The notes under the pieces: model-generated
Database searches by the model: none
Seen by the model: only the letters and a program-made list of their open reading frames with translations
Told to the model about the DNA's origin: nothing
Made by a program: the position numbers and the translations under genes
Shown: in pieces, positions 44,449 to 53,412 of the stretch
Numbering within the stretch: the first letter of the stretch is position 1
Layout: every line of letters starts with the position of its first letter
Source of the DNA: Acidobacteriota bacterium
Lineage (GTDB): Bacteria > Acidobacteriota > Terriglobia > Terriglobales > Acidobacteriaceae
Length of the DNA: 64,000 nucleotides
Assembly: GCA_021780075.1 (NCBI GenBank)
Contig: JAJXZL010000002.1
Location: 1-64,000 of the forward strand
Direction: 5' to 3'

Positions 44449-47400
44449 ATGCTATCCCGCTCCGTTAACTCGGCTCCTCGCTCTCCTTTCATTGTTCCTC
44501 GACGTTCAGCAACTCTGGCAATGCTGTTGCTTGGCAGTGTTCTTTCGACAGCATCTTTGGCCCAGCAGCCAGCCGAACCCGTCGATACCAGCCCAATCGA
44601 CGGAGAGATCTATTACTTCATCAATCAGGCTTCTGGCCTCCAAATGGATCTCGACAGCGGATCCACCTCACCCGGCGCATCCATCCTGGCCGAGAACCGC
44701 AGCTTCACCACACTCTCACAGCGCTGGGCCGTCACGCGTCTTGCCGGCGGGCTCTGGACCATCAGCAATCTCGCCAATGGACTTTGCCTGGACAGTGTAA
44801 CCAGCAGTGGCGCAACTGCGACAACCCAGAATCCATGCTCCCCGGCGACCACCACGCAGCAGTGGTTACTGAGCGCCACAAGCAACGGCTACTCTACCCT
44901 CACCAACAAGGGCACTGGTCTGGTCCTCGATGTAGAGAATGGTTCTTCGTCGTCTGGCGCACAATTGAATCAGACCGCTGCCTCCACCACTCCCACGCAA
45001 AGCCAGCAATGGCTGCTGCGCCCCGTGTTCTTTCGGGGCGTTGACAATGCACTCCTTGAAAAACAGGAGGCGGCTCGCCTCGCCTTCAATCTCCCCTGGT
45101 GGCTGGATGCGGGACAATCCGGCGACGTCCTGCAAATGCTGAAGAATCACGGCGTCAATATGGTGCGCATTCGTCCCACCTCCGCGCCGCCCTACCAGAC
45201 CTACACACTGTCATCCTCCAATGCTGTTCCATCAACCTGCACGGGCAATGGATGCTATGCCGAAATGGACAAGGCCGATCTCGACCTCGCGAGGCGCGCC
45301 AGGCAATTAGGCATGTCTGTGGAACTGACACTTCTTTTTGATGGTGGCTCCTCGACTGCAATACCCGGCGCATGGTCCGGGTATACCCTCGCACAGGTAC
45401 AGACGGCCGTCTACAGCTATGTGAAGGCGGAAGTGGAGGCCTATCGTGCCGCTGGCGTGATGCCGGACATGGTCACCATCGGCAATGAAGTTGATACCGG
45501 TTTTCTGGGATCGCTTGCATCGCCCAGCGGCAGCAACTTCGCCCCCTTTGCATCCATCCAGATACAGGGCATGCAGGCCATACTCGACGCTGCATCGGAT
45601 ACAACGCTGGGTCCTGCCATTCCCCCGCCGCTGCGCTGCATCCACATCACCCCGGGCTGGGATCTTACGGCCTTCTTCAATCTCGTGAACAGCAACAACA
45701 TTCCCTTTGATGCGGTCTGTCAGAGCTACTATCCCATCTACCATGGGCCGCTTACCGCGGCGCAGGCCGCGGCCTCCAACCCCAAAAACCAACCGGTGGA
45801 GCAGACTGTTTTGGTCAACGCAGCGAACTCCATCGGAAAGCCCATCTTTCTTATTGAAGTTGGAGAGCACTACGAGAACGGCTTTGGAACCAATGACCCA
45901 TGGTATCCAGCAACCGTTGCAGGCCAGCGTCAATTCCTCATGGACGTAGATGGGGTAATGAAAGCTTTGCCCAACAACCTCGGCATGGGCGTCGAGTATT
46001 GGGATGCGGAAGGCGTCAATACCGCCAAATCAGGCGGCTACACCAACGGCGACGGTCTGCCCGATGCCACATACACCTGGAACGGCCTCACACTCTTTGA
46101 CAATGCCGATACCTCCGGTAGCTCGCAATCCACGGCTGTGAACTACTCTGCCATCCTTGCCGGAGCCGACGCTCTGGGCGGCAAACTCGACTCCACCCTG
46201 GCCTACAAGCTGGTGAATGTTGCCAGCGGCAGCATTCTTGGCGTTTCAGGTCCCGCAACATCTTCCGGCACGCCGCTCAGCACTGCGGCAAGCGATGGCA
46301 GCGCCAATGTGTACCAGCAGTGGTCTTTCACCAGTGATGGCGATGGCTACCTTCAGATTGGCAATCTGGGCGCGCAGCAGGGATCCACCGCTCTGGTGCT
46401 CGACAACAGCGGCGCCAGCACGTCCGGCAGCAGCGTTGTGCTCAACACAGCAGTTACCGGATCAGCCTCCCAGGAGTGGAACCTCATCACCGGAGGCAGC
46501 GGCTACTACACCATCGTGAATAAAGCTAGCGGCCTCGTACTTGCAGTCGCAGGCTCCGGCTCCGGCGCGATCCAGCAACAAGCCCCCACGAGCACCAGCC
46601 TTGACTGGATCACGCCCGCAAACCAGGCACAGCTGTGGCAGGTAATTCCCGTCCACATTACGGCCGCCAGTCCTGCACCCGCTGCTACCTCCACCAACCT
46701 GACCGCTTCGGCGTCCACCGTTTATCCGGGGCAAAGCGTGAGCTTCACCGCAACGGTGACTTCTCCTGCTGCCGTACCTGCCGGCACAGTCAACTTCCTC
46801 AGCGGTTCCACGCAACTCGCCAGCAGCACGCTCGACGCCAGCGGAGTCGCTTCGTACACGGGCCAACTCTCAGCTGGGACCAACTCGATCACCGCAGATT
46901 TCACCGGCAATGCGTTCTTTGGCACTTCGCAATCTGCCGCCGTCACTGTGGCCGAGCCCGACTTTTCTTTCACTGCCAACCAGTCCACACTCTCTGTCAT
47001 GTCCGGCGGCAACGGCAGTATATCCCTTACGCTTACACCGGTGGGAGGCTACAAAGGCTCCGTGGCCATGAGTTGCTCTACGACCCTTGCAGGTGTCAGT
47101 TGCAGCTTCAATCCCGCGACATACACACTCGATGGATCGAACAAAGCGATCACAGGAAGTGTCACAATAGACGCATCCTCATCAGCAGCCGCGCTTTCTC
47201 CTGTGGTCGATCGCCGGCACAACGAAGTCCTCGTCGCGGAGATTTTCTGGCTTCCGGCCGGCGCATGTATGCTGCTGGTTCTCGTGGAGCGCAGGCGGCT
47301 GAGGCGTCATCCTCGCGCGCGGCAGATGTTCCTTCTACTCGCACTGCTTACCACAGCAGCAGGCCTTGTCTCTTGCAGCGGTGGAGGGGCAGGCAACGCT

Positions 47401-47505
47401 GGAGGAACAACACCCCAGCCGGTAAGCGGAACCGTAACCATTACGGCTGCGGGCTCGGTTGGGAGCGTCTCCCAATCCGTGCCGTTGACGGTCACCATCA
47501 ATTGA
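44449..47505 (+). CDS. GH53 endo-beta-1,4-galactanase with ricin and Ig-like domains
   Basis: The 1018-residue secreted enzyme has a signal peptide ending near SLAQQ (40). A ricin-type beta-trefoil (about 50-192, with three QW motifs) is followed by a GH53 catalytic barrel (about 193-550) with acid/base E347 (IGNEVDTG) and nucleophile E470 (IFLIEVGE). A second ricin-type trefoil (about 585-730), an Ig-like repeat (about 740-835) and a second beta domain come next. A C-terminal tail with two hydrophobic stretches around an arginine-rich segment (VERRRLRRHPRAR) may anchor it. GH53 enzymes cut beta-1,4-galactan of pectin side chains. It is divergent from the TonB receptor and shares its palindrome-bearing promoter region. 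Confidence 0.92.
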   Translation: MLSRSVNSAPRSPFIVPRRSATLAMLLLGSVLSTASLAQQPAEPVDTSPIDGEIYYFINQASGLQMDLDSGSTSPGASILAENRSFTTLSQRWAVTRLAGGLWTISNLANGLCLDSVTSSGATATTQNPCSPATTTQQWLLSATSNGYSTLTNKGTGLVLDVENGSSSSGAQLNQTAASTTPTQSQQWLLRPVFFRGVDNALLEKQEAARLAFNLPWWLDAGQSGDVLQMLKNHGVNMVRIRPTSAPPYQTYTLSSSNAVPSTCTGNGCYAEMDKADLDLARRARQLGMSVELTLLFDGGSSTAIPGAWSGYTLAQVQTAVYSYVKAEVEAYRAAGVMPDMVTIGNEVDTGFLGSLASPSGSNFAPFASIQIQGMQAILDAASDTTLGPAIPPPLRCIHITPGWDLTAFFNLVNSNNIPFDAVCQSYYPIYHGPLTAAQAAASNPKNQPVEQTVLVNAANSIGKPIFLIEVGEHYENGFGTNDPWYPATVAGQRQFLMDVDGVMKALPNNLGMGVEYWDAEGVNTAKSGGYTNGDGLPDATYTWNGLTLFDNADTSGSSQSTAVNYSAILAGADALGGKLDSTLAYKLVNVASGSILGVSGPATSSGTPLSTAASDGSANVYQQWSFTSDGDGYLQIGNLGAQQGSTALVLDNSGASTSGSSVVLNTAVTGSASQEWNLITGGSGYYTIVNKASGLVLAVAGSGSGAIQQQAPTSTSLDWITPANQAQLWQVIPVHITAASPAPAATSTNLTASASTVYPGQSVSFTATVTSPAAVPAGTVNFLSGSTQLASSTLDASGVASYTGQLSAGTNSITADFTGNAFFGTSQSAAVTVAEPDFSFTANQSTLSVMSGGNGSISLTLTPVGGYKGSVAMSCSTTLAGVSCSFNPATYTLDGSNKAITGSVTIDASSSAAALSPVVDRRHNEVLVAEIFWLPAGACMLLVLVERRRLRRHPRARQMFLLLALLTTAAGLVSCSGGGAGNAGGTTPQPVSGTVTITAAGSVGSVSQSVPLTVTIN

Positions 47506-47638
47506 TCGAATAGATCGCCCGGTATATGCCAGGATGCAGACACCCGTTTCGTTGCGCGGGTGTAGATGCAACAGAGGATCTTGATCGCAGCTGCGAGCGG
47601 GTGCGGCCCAGCGACGCGGCGCGAGCCTGGTTAGCCTC

Positions 47639-48067
47639 TCATCGAGCCATCGAGCGAATTGAGCGCAAGAGCTCTGCCGCGGTGACCCCCTTCAGCAGGT
47701 ACGCATCGGCGAACGCATACCTGGTCTCCTTGAGGGACTGATCCGGTTCGTGCGCGGTAACCAGGATGAAGCAGCTCGACGATGCCTTCTGCGCATGGTG
47801 CTGCAAAGCCTCGCACTGACGCTCCTCCAGCATGGATTCATCGACAAGCGTGACTGCATGGCGATGGTTCTTGAGGAGTGCCAGAGCCTCCTTACAGGAC
47901 GCTACCTTTGCAATCAAACGCATATCTGCCTGGCGCTCGATAATGATGCCCCAGGCCATGCGCTCCAGCTCTGTTGACATCGCAATAATTACATCAATCG
48001 TAGATCGCTCTCCAGCGCGTGATGCGGTAGACGCTGGCGAGCCTTTTAACGGACGAGTCCCTGGCAT
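47639..48067 (-). CDS. Stand-alone degenerate receiver-domain protein
   Basis: The 142-residue product matches a response-regulator receiver domain over about residues 22-142: D76 at the phospho-acceptor place (VTLVDESML), T104 and K127 (AYLLKGV). The acidic pair that normally follows strand 1 is missing (IDVIIAMSTE). There is no DNA-binding domain. So it is a pseudo-receiver or single-domain regulator. I chose the ATG at 48067 because AGGTGG precedes it; a longer frame starts at 48121. It is convergent with the GH53 gene and has a 7-4-7 palindrome about 90 bp upstream. It may modulate the nearby sensor kinase; this is a guess. Confidence 0.75.
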   Translation of the reverse strand: MPGTRPLKGSPASTASRAGERSTIDVIIAMSTELERMAWGIIIERQADMRLIAKVASCKEALALLKNHRHAVTLVDESMLEERQCEALQHHAQKASSSCFILVTAHEPDQSLKETRYAFADAYLLKGVTAAELLRSIRSMAR

Positions 48068-48156
48068 CGAATGCCACCTGTTGAGTTGAAATACGCACAC
48101 CACGATGATCCGCAGCAGCATTCTCAGGCATCATACCCACGTGCAAGGCAAAGTGA

Positions 48157-48174
48157 ATCCGACGTAGGTAGGAT
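48157..48174. promoter_or_regulatory. 7-4-7 inverted repeat, copy 4
   Basis: ATCCGAC-GTAG-GTAGGAT has one arm mismatch. It lies about 90 bp upstream of the receiver-domain gene. Confidence 0.5.
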
Positions 48175-48316
48175 GGGGACAATTATCGTTTCGACATTGA
48201 ATGGGCGTACGAGTCTGTGGCGGGAGGCGCTTCATAGCGCCTGTTCGCACTTCGCTTGTCCTTGACGGTTTATCGCGATGATCAGCAACGCGCTGGCCAG
48301 GCAGGCCAATCTACTC

Positions 48317-49927
48317 CTAGGTAAACTGCTCCTCCTGCAATATGCGCTGATAAGCAGGCAGCGTTAAGAACTCAATGAACTTGGGCGCGCGGACCAGCTC
48401 GCGCATCAACTCCGCAGCCTTCTCATACGCGGCGTAGCGCACGGCATCCACGGCTGTCTTTTGCCGGCTGAGTTCGCTCGCAATCATGCCTTCCACGAGC
48501 GCAAGGTCGACGGCTCTACCGTCTGACAGCCTTGCCTTTTGGTGAACCCATTGCCAGAGTTGTGCGCGGCTTATCTCGGCTGTGGCGGCGTCCTCCATCA
48601 GATTGAAGAGCGGTACGCACCCGATGCCGCGCAGCCATGCCTCCAGATACCCCATACCGATCGCCACATTCTGCCTCAGCCCGGTCTCGGTGATCTGCCC
48701 TTCTGGCACCCGGAGCAGATCCTCGGCGGTGGGATTGTAATCCGGCAGTTGCTTTGCAATCTGGTTTGGCTGGGGCATCAGGCGATCGAAGACCTCCAGT
48801 GCTACGGGCACCAGGCCGGGATGCGCAACCCACGTGCCGTCATGGCCGTCGCCTGCCTCGCGCTCCTTGTCCGCGCGCACCTGCGCAATTGCATTCTCGT
48901 TGGCCACCGGGTCGGACTTGATGGGGATATAGGCGGACATCCCGCCCATCGCATGCACATTGCGCTTGTGGCAGGTCTTGATGGCCAGCTTGGAATAGCT
49001 GCGCATGAAGTGCGTCGTCATCGTGACCTGGGCGCGGTCGGGCAAAAGGGCATGAGGATCGTTGGCGAACTTCTTGATGAAGCTGAAAATGTAATCCCAA
49101 CGGCCGCAGTTCAGTCCGGCGGAGTGCTCGCGCAGTTCGTAGAGAATTTCGTCCATCTCGAAGCTGGCCAGGATAGTCTCAATCAGCACCGTGCCCTTGA
49201 TCGTGCCTTGCGGCAAACCAATCTCATTCTGCGCGCGAACAAAAATGTCATTCCACAGCCGCGCCTCAAGATGGCTCTCCATCTTAGGCAGGTAGAAGTA
49301 GGGGCCGCTGCCGCGTGCCACCAGTTCCCGCGCATTGTGGAAGAAGTAGAGGCCGAAATCGAAAATGGAACCCGACATCGGCTCTCCATCCACAAGGATG
49401 TGCCGCTCCTCCAGATGCCATCCGCGCGGACGGATGAAGAGCACGGCGGGCTTTTCATTCAGCTTGTACTGCTTGCCCGTGGCCGCGTCGGCATAGGTGA
49501 TGGTGCGTCGAATCGCATCACGCAGATTGATGTGGCCGTCGATCAGGTTGTTCCATGTGGGCGTGCTGGAATCTTCGAAATCAGCCATGAAGACCTTCGC
49601 GCCGGAGTTGAGCGCGTTGATGATCATCTTGCGGTCAACGGGACCTGTAATCTCAACCCGGCGGTCGAGGATATCGGCGGGCAAGGGCGCCACCGTCCAG
49701 GCAGCCTCGCGAATGGTCCGGGTTTCATCGAAAAATGCAGGCTTCTCTCCCGCATCGATGCGCTTCTGCCTTTCATGGCGCGCGCTGAGCAGGTCCTTGC
49801 GGCGCGCGTTAAAAGTGCGTTGCAGATCTACAACAAAGGCAACCGCCTCTGGCGTGAGGATTTCAGCAAAGCGTTCGCTCACCGGAGCAAGAATCTGAAC
49901 GCCGGGAAGATTGAGGGAAACTGTCAT
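48317..49927 (-). CDS. aceB: Malate synthase A
   Basis: The 536-residue protein is a full-length malate synthase of the A type: [30 protein letters not shown], and the signature [15 protein letters not shown]. It condenses glyoxylate with acetyl-CoA to malate in the cytoplasm. No isocitrate lyase gene is in the window. Its neighbours encode glycolate oxidase, so here it probably drains glyoxylate made from glycolate. The ATG at 49927 has GGGAG about eight bases upstream; a longer frame to 50050 overlaps the hydratase gene and is not needed. It is the last gene of the glycolate operon, 76 bp after the hydratase. Confidence 0.96.
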   Translation of the reverse strand: MTVSLNLPGVQILAPVSERFAEILTPEAVAFVVDLQRTFNARRKDLLSARHERQKRIDAGEKPAFFDETRTIREAAWTVAPLPADILDRRVEITGPVDRKMIINALNSGAKVFMADFEDSSTPTWNNLIDGHINLRDAIRRTITYADAATGKQYKLNEKPAVLFIRPRGWHLEERHILVDGEPMSGSIFDFGLYFFHNARELVARGSGPYFYLPKMESHLEARLWNDIFVRAQNEIGLPQGTIKGTVLIETILASFEMDEILYELREHSAGLNCGRWDYIFSFIKKFANDPHALLPDRAQVTMTTHFMRSYSKLAIKTCHKRNVHAMGGMSAYIPIKSDPVANENAIAQVRADKEREAGDGHDGTWVAHPGLVPVALEVFDRLMPQPNQIAKQLPDYNPTAEDLLRVPEGQITETGLRQNVAIGMGYLEAWLRGIGCVPLFNLMEDAATAEISRAQLWQWVHQKARLSDGRAVDLALVEGMIASELSRQKTAVDAVRYAAYEKAAELMRELVRAPKFIEFLTLPAYQRILQEEQFT

Positions 49928-50003
49928 CGTAGAAACTCCCTGCTCAAAAATTTGCGGCAGCCGGAACCATCGCCGGATGCAAGCGCCAGATGGAGCAGAC
50001 ACC

Positions 50004-50792
50004 CTATGCAAAACGAAGCGATACGCGGCCTGCCGTGGAAAAGCGGACATCCACAGCGGATTCGGCTGAGGCGAGTGTATTGCCCGTCCAGCTTCCTGTC
50101 GTAATCCAACTGCCGCGCTTTAGTCCGCCGGTGCGCGCCGCTCCCTCATTGGCCAGAAAGAGCACAAGCCGCAGCAGGTCGGTTCCAGCCGTGTTCGATG
50201 CAGTGCGCTCCACGCGAACCTCGTCGTCCACGGCGAGCAAAACTGACTCTCTGGCAAAATCAATGCTCTGCCAGTCCGGCACTGCCGGGCCATGAATAAA
50301 TCCGCCATGCATCTGCAAATCGGCAATCATGGTGAACCGCGCGACCTTCGACGGATCGGCCAGCCCGGCCTCCAACTCCTCAATTGCAGGATGACAGCTT
50401 GCGATCGCGGCCACGATTTCATCGCGGGTATAGGGTGTTGCGCGCGGTGGAAGATCCTGACCAAGCAGGAAGGCAATCTCGGCCTCCAGACCCCGCATGC
50501 GAAATCGAGGCGCGGAAAGCACGCTAGCGTTATCCATAACCCACGCAAATGGCATGGGGCCAAAAATCGGTGTGGCGTCAGGAGCAGGCGCGCCCACCTT
50601 CCATCCGCGCACACCATACCCTTGCTCATTCTCAATGGCGCGGGCCATTACGTCCTGCACGAAGTAAGCCTCTTCGAGTGACGCCGGTTGAAGCCCAGCG
50701 GGCAAATCGGCAATGGGCGTCGCAGTGCTCCGGGCCTTAAGCAGCAGTTCGGCCGCTGACGCGAGTTCGGATTCACGGGTATGCGGGATCAT
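50004..50792 (-). CDS. FAH-family hydratase (2-keto-4-pentenoate hydratase-like)
   Basis: The 262-residue protein resembles MhpD-type 2-oxopent-4-enoate hydratases and related oxo-acid decarboxylases ([39 protein letters not shown]-like [10 protein letters not shown]). Such enzymes need Mg2+ and act on short 2-oxo acids. The start codon lies five bases after the glcF stop, so it is in the glycolate operon. A hydratase of this kind is not a usual member of glc operons. It might act on a side product such as a condensation product of glyoxylate; that is speculation. The family assignment is firm, the substrate is not. Confidence 0.88.
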   Translation of the reverse strand: MIPHTRESELASAAELLLKARSTATPIADLPAGLQPASLEEAYFVQDVMARAIENEQGYGVRGWKVGAPAPDATPIFGPMPFAWVMDNASVLSAPRFRMRGLEAEIAFLLGQDLPPRATPYTRDEIVAAIASCHPAIEELEAGLADPSKVARFTMIADLQMHGGFIHGPAVPDWQSIDFARESVLLAVDDEVRVERTASNTAGTDLLRLVLFLANEGAARTGGLKRGSWITTGSWTGNTLASAESAVDVRFSTAGRVSLRFA

Positions 50793-50797
50793 GATTT

Positions 50798-52165
50798 TCA
50801 GTTTGCCTCAACGTGCGGTTCTTTGTCGCCTCGCAGCAGATCTGCGGCGGAGATGCCGCGGATGGAGGCATCCAGTAACTCCACCATGTGGAACGCAGGC
50901 ATGGTCTTCAATCCGCGCTGGCGAAGCCCGTTCACCAGTTGCAGCAGACAGCCGGGGTTCGCTGAGAGCACAGCTTCCGCTCCGGTTGAAAGCAGGTTGT
51001 CCACCTTGCGGCTGCCTAGCTGATTCGCCGCCTCCGGATGCAGCAGATTATAGACGCCGGCCGAACCGCAGCAGAGAGAGCTTTCGGGAATCTCGGCCAC
51101 CTCCAGTTCCGGTATTCCGGCCAGCAGTCGGCGCGGCTGCTCGTGGATATTTTGCGCATGCTGTAGATGGCAGGCATCATGATAAGCAACGCGCATCTTC
51201 AACGGATGGCGCGGCGCGTGTGGCTCCAGTTCACACAGGATTTCCGAAATGTCCTTGCACTTTGCGGAAAAGTCTGCGGCGCGCGCGGCCCAGGCCGGGT
51301 CGTCGCGCAACAGAAAGCCGTATTCCTTCATCGTCGATCCACAGCCGGCAGCGTTGATGACAATCGTGTCCACCGCAGCGGCCTCGAAAGCAGCAATCAT
51401 CTTCTTCGCCAAATTTGCAGCATCGTCTGTCATTCCAGAGTGGAGCATCAGCGCGCCGCAGCATCGCTGCTCCCGGGGAATGATCACTTCGCATCCTTCC
51501 GCGGCCAGTACGCGCGCCGTCGCCGCATTCACATGCGAGAAGAACACCTGTTGCACGCATCCGCTTAACATGCCGACGCGACGGCGCACGCTCTGCGGCC
51601 GGATGGTCGAAGGCAGCTTGTAAAACAGATGGCGGGGCACATCGGGCAGCAGGGCCTCCATGGCCGCCATACGTTTCGGCAGAAGCTTGTGCATTCCAGT
51701 TGCGCGTACCAGCGACCGCAGCCCGCTCTTCTGATAGACGGCCAATGGCAGCGCCAGCAGACGCAGCCGCCCGGGATGCGGGAAGGTGGCGAAAAGAAGC
51801 TTGCGATAGAGCCACTCACTGAAGCTGCGAGGCAGGTTGCGCTCGATCTGCGCACGCGTCGGCTCGATAAGTTTGTTGTACTGCACGCCGGAAGGGCAAG
51901 CCGTCATGCATGCCATGCAGCCCAGGCAGTTGTCCATGTGCTGCCGAAAACGACCATCGAGCGGAGCCTGACCCTCAGCCGCCTTCTTGATCATGTAAAT
52001 ACGACCGCGCGGTGAGTCCATCTCATCGCCCCATAGCACGTACGTGGGGCACGTAGGCAGGCAAAAGCCGCAGTGTACGCAATCGTCAATGTGCTTCTGC
52101 TCCGGCGGATGATGAGCGTCGAAGCTGGAAGGTCGCTTTTCTTCCTGTGCGATCGTGTGTGGCAT
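50798..52165 (-). CDS. glcF: Glycolate oxidase, iron-sulfur subunit
   Basis: The 455-residue protein has two ferredoxin-type [4Fe-4S] motifs near the N-terminus (CVHCGFCLPTCP and CLGCMACMTACPSG) and two cysteine-rich CCG domains towards the C-terminus (CCGALMLHSG and LCCGSAGVYN). This is the layout of GlcF. It passes electrons from the FAD subunits to the membrane quinone pool. The ATG at 52165 lies six bases after the glcE stop; a longer frame from 52273 overlaps glcE and was rejected. Confidence 0.95.
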   Translation of the reverse strand: MPHTIAQEEKRPSSFDAHHPPEQKHIDDCVHCGFCLPTCPTYVLWGDEMDSPRGRIYMIKKAAEGQAPLDGRFRQHMDNCLGCMACMTACPSGVQYNKLIEPTRAQIERNLPRSFSEWLYRKLLFATFPHPGRLRLLALPLAVYQKSGLRSLVRATGMHKLLPKRMAAMEALLPDVPRHLFYKLPSTIRPQSVRRRVGMLSGCVQQVFFSHVNAATARVLAAEGCEVIIPREQRCCGALMLHSGMTDDAANLAKKMIAAFEAAAVDTIVINAAGCGSTMKEYGFLLRDDPAWAARAADFSAKCKDISEILCELEPHAPRHPLKMRVAYHDACHLQHAQNIHEQPRRLLAGIPELEVAEIPESSLCCGSAGVYNLLHPEAANQLGSRKVDNLLSTGAEAVLSANPGCLLQLVNGLRQRGLKTMPAFHMVELLDASIRGISAADLLRGDKEPHVEAN

Positions 52166-52170
52166 GGAGG

Positions 52171-53412
52171 TCAGATATTTCCCACAAAGCGGCCGGGGTT
52201 GAGAATGCGATTGGGATCGAAGCGGCGCTTGATTTCGCGCATCAATGGCAGTGCGTTGGAGCAGCAATTCCACACGTCAACTCTTCCGCGCAAACTATCC
52301 GGAATCTGCAGCGCGATCACGCTTCCGCCGCAGTCTGCCACACGCGTGCGCAGGCGCTCAATCAGCGCAATCGCCGCATCGGGCGCGCCATGCAGAGCAA
52401 CGGTCATCAAACCCGTCGCATGGCCCACGGTGGCAATGTCCAGTGCTTCTGCGGCCGCACCTTGCTGCAATTCTGTGTTGATGGCGCAGAGTTCATTGGG
52501 AAGCAGGGAGACCTTCAGAACAACGGCTGCGCTCTTGTCGAAAAGTTGCTGCCGCGCCTGCCAGACAGATTCGCTTGATTCGGTTACCGCAATCTGGCCG
52601 AAGATGTCCTGCATCCGGGCCGCGTATTCGTCCAGACACGCGGGCAGGCCGGCAATGCGGACATCGAGTGCACATTCCTGCCTGGACGTGCGCACTTGTA
52701 CGCACGACGGAGTCATCTGCGAATCCATCAGGGCGCGCAACGGCGCGGCAAAGATTTCTGCGCCGGGTGCAATCGCAGTCCACGTTCGCGCGTGTTCCTC
52801 CACCGGATGCAGTCGAAAGTTCACCTCGGCAATCACGCCCAGGGTTCCCAGGCTGCCGGTCATCAACTTGTGCAGATCATAGCCGGCAACATTCTTAACG
52901 ACCTTGCCCCCGGTCCTGGCGATCGTGCCGTCGGCAAGCACGATGGTCATGCCGATGATGAGGTCGCGCAAGCCCCCAAATTTCAGCCGCAGCGCGCCAC
53001 TGTCGTTGGCAGCAACCACACCGCCAATGGTGGCCCGATCCGGCCAGAGAGGATCAAGCGCCGCCATCTGCCCGTGCCGCGCCAGCTCAGCCTGCATCGC
53101 AGTCCAGCGGCAGCCGGCCTCGACGGTGCAGGTCATGTCCTGCCAGGCATGTTCGCGGAGAGCAATCAGGCGTGTCATGTCCAATTGCACATCCGGCGCA
53201 ACCGGGTTACCCCAGCTTTGCTTGCTTCCGCTGCCGACGGCTGTCACCGCAAGTCCATTGACATCGGCAAGGCGCAGAATCTCCGCAATCTCCCGTGTAT
53301 CTCCAGGCGAAGCAACAATCGCATCTCCGCAAACGCGTGCGTGCTCCTGCCCAACGATCGAGGCAAGATGATGCAAGCCCTGCTCCAGCGTCAGTGCGGC
53401 AGATGCGCTCAT
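52171..53412 (-). CDS. glcE: Glycolate oxidase, FAD-binding subunit
   Basis: The 413-residue protein has the PCMH/VAO-type FAD fold with GSGSKQSWG, ATIGGVVAANDSG and GGKVVKNVAGYDL, and it ends in FDPNRILNPGRF. This is the pattern of GlcE. It forms the glycolate-oxidising complex with GlcD and GlcF, turning glycolate into glyoxylate. The ATG at 53412 overlaps the glcD stop as TGATG, so translation is coupled; a longer frame from 53481 was rejected. Confidence 0.95.
   Translation of the reverse strand: MSASAALTLEQGLHHLASIVGQEHARVCGDAIVASPGDTREIAEILRLADVNGLAVTAVGSGSKQSWGNPVAPDVQLDMTRLIALREHAWQDMTCTVEAGCRWTAMQAELARHGQMAALDPLWPDRATIGGVVAANDSGALRLKFGGLRDLIIGMTIVLADGTIARTGGKVVKNVAGYDLHKLMTGSLGTLGVIAEVNFRLHPVEEHARTWTAIAPGAEIFAAPLRALMDSQMTPSCVQVRTSRQECALDVRIAGLPACLDEYAARMQDIFGQIAVTESSESVWQARQQLFDKSAAVVLKVSLLPNELCAINTELQQGAAAEALDIATVGHATGLMTVALHGAPDAAIALIERLRTRVADCGGSVIALQIPDSLRGRVDVWNCCSNALPLMREIKRRFDPNRILNPGRFVGNI

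Noticed and set aside
47540..47563. Hairpin ACACCCG/CGGGTGT after the GH53 gene as a terminator
   Set aside because: The stem is only seven pairs and there is no T-run; it may end transcription, but I cannot support it.
48539..50104. A 521-codon plus-strand open frame
   Set aside because: It is antisense to malate synthase and the hydratase; both of those match known families, and this frame has no recognisable domain.
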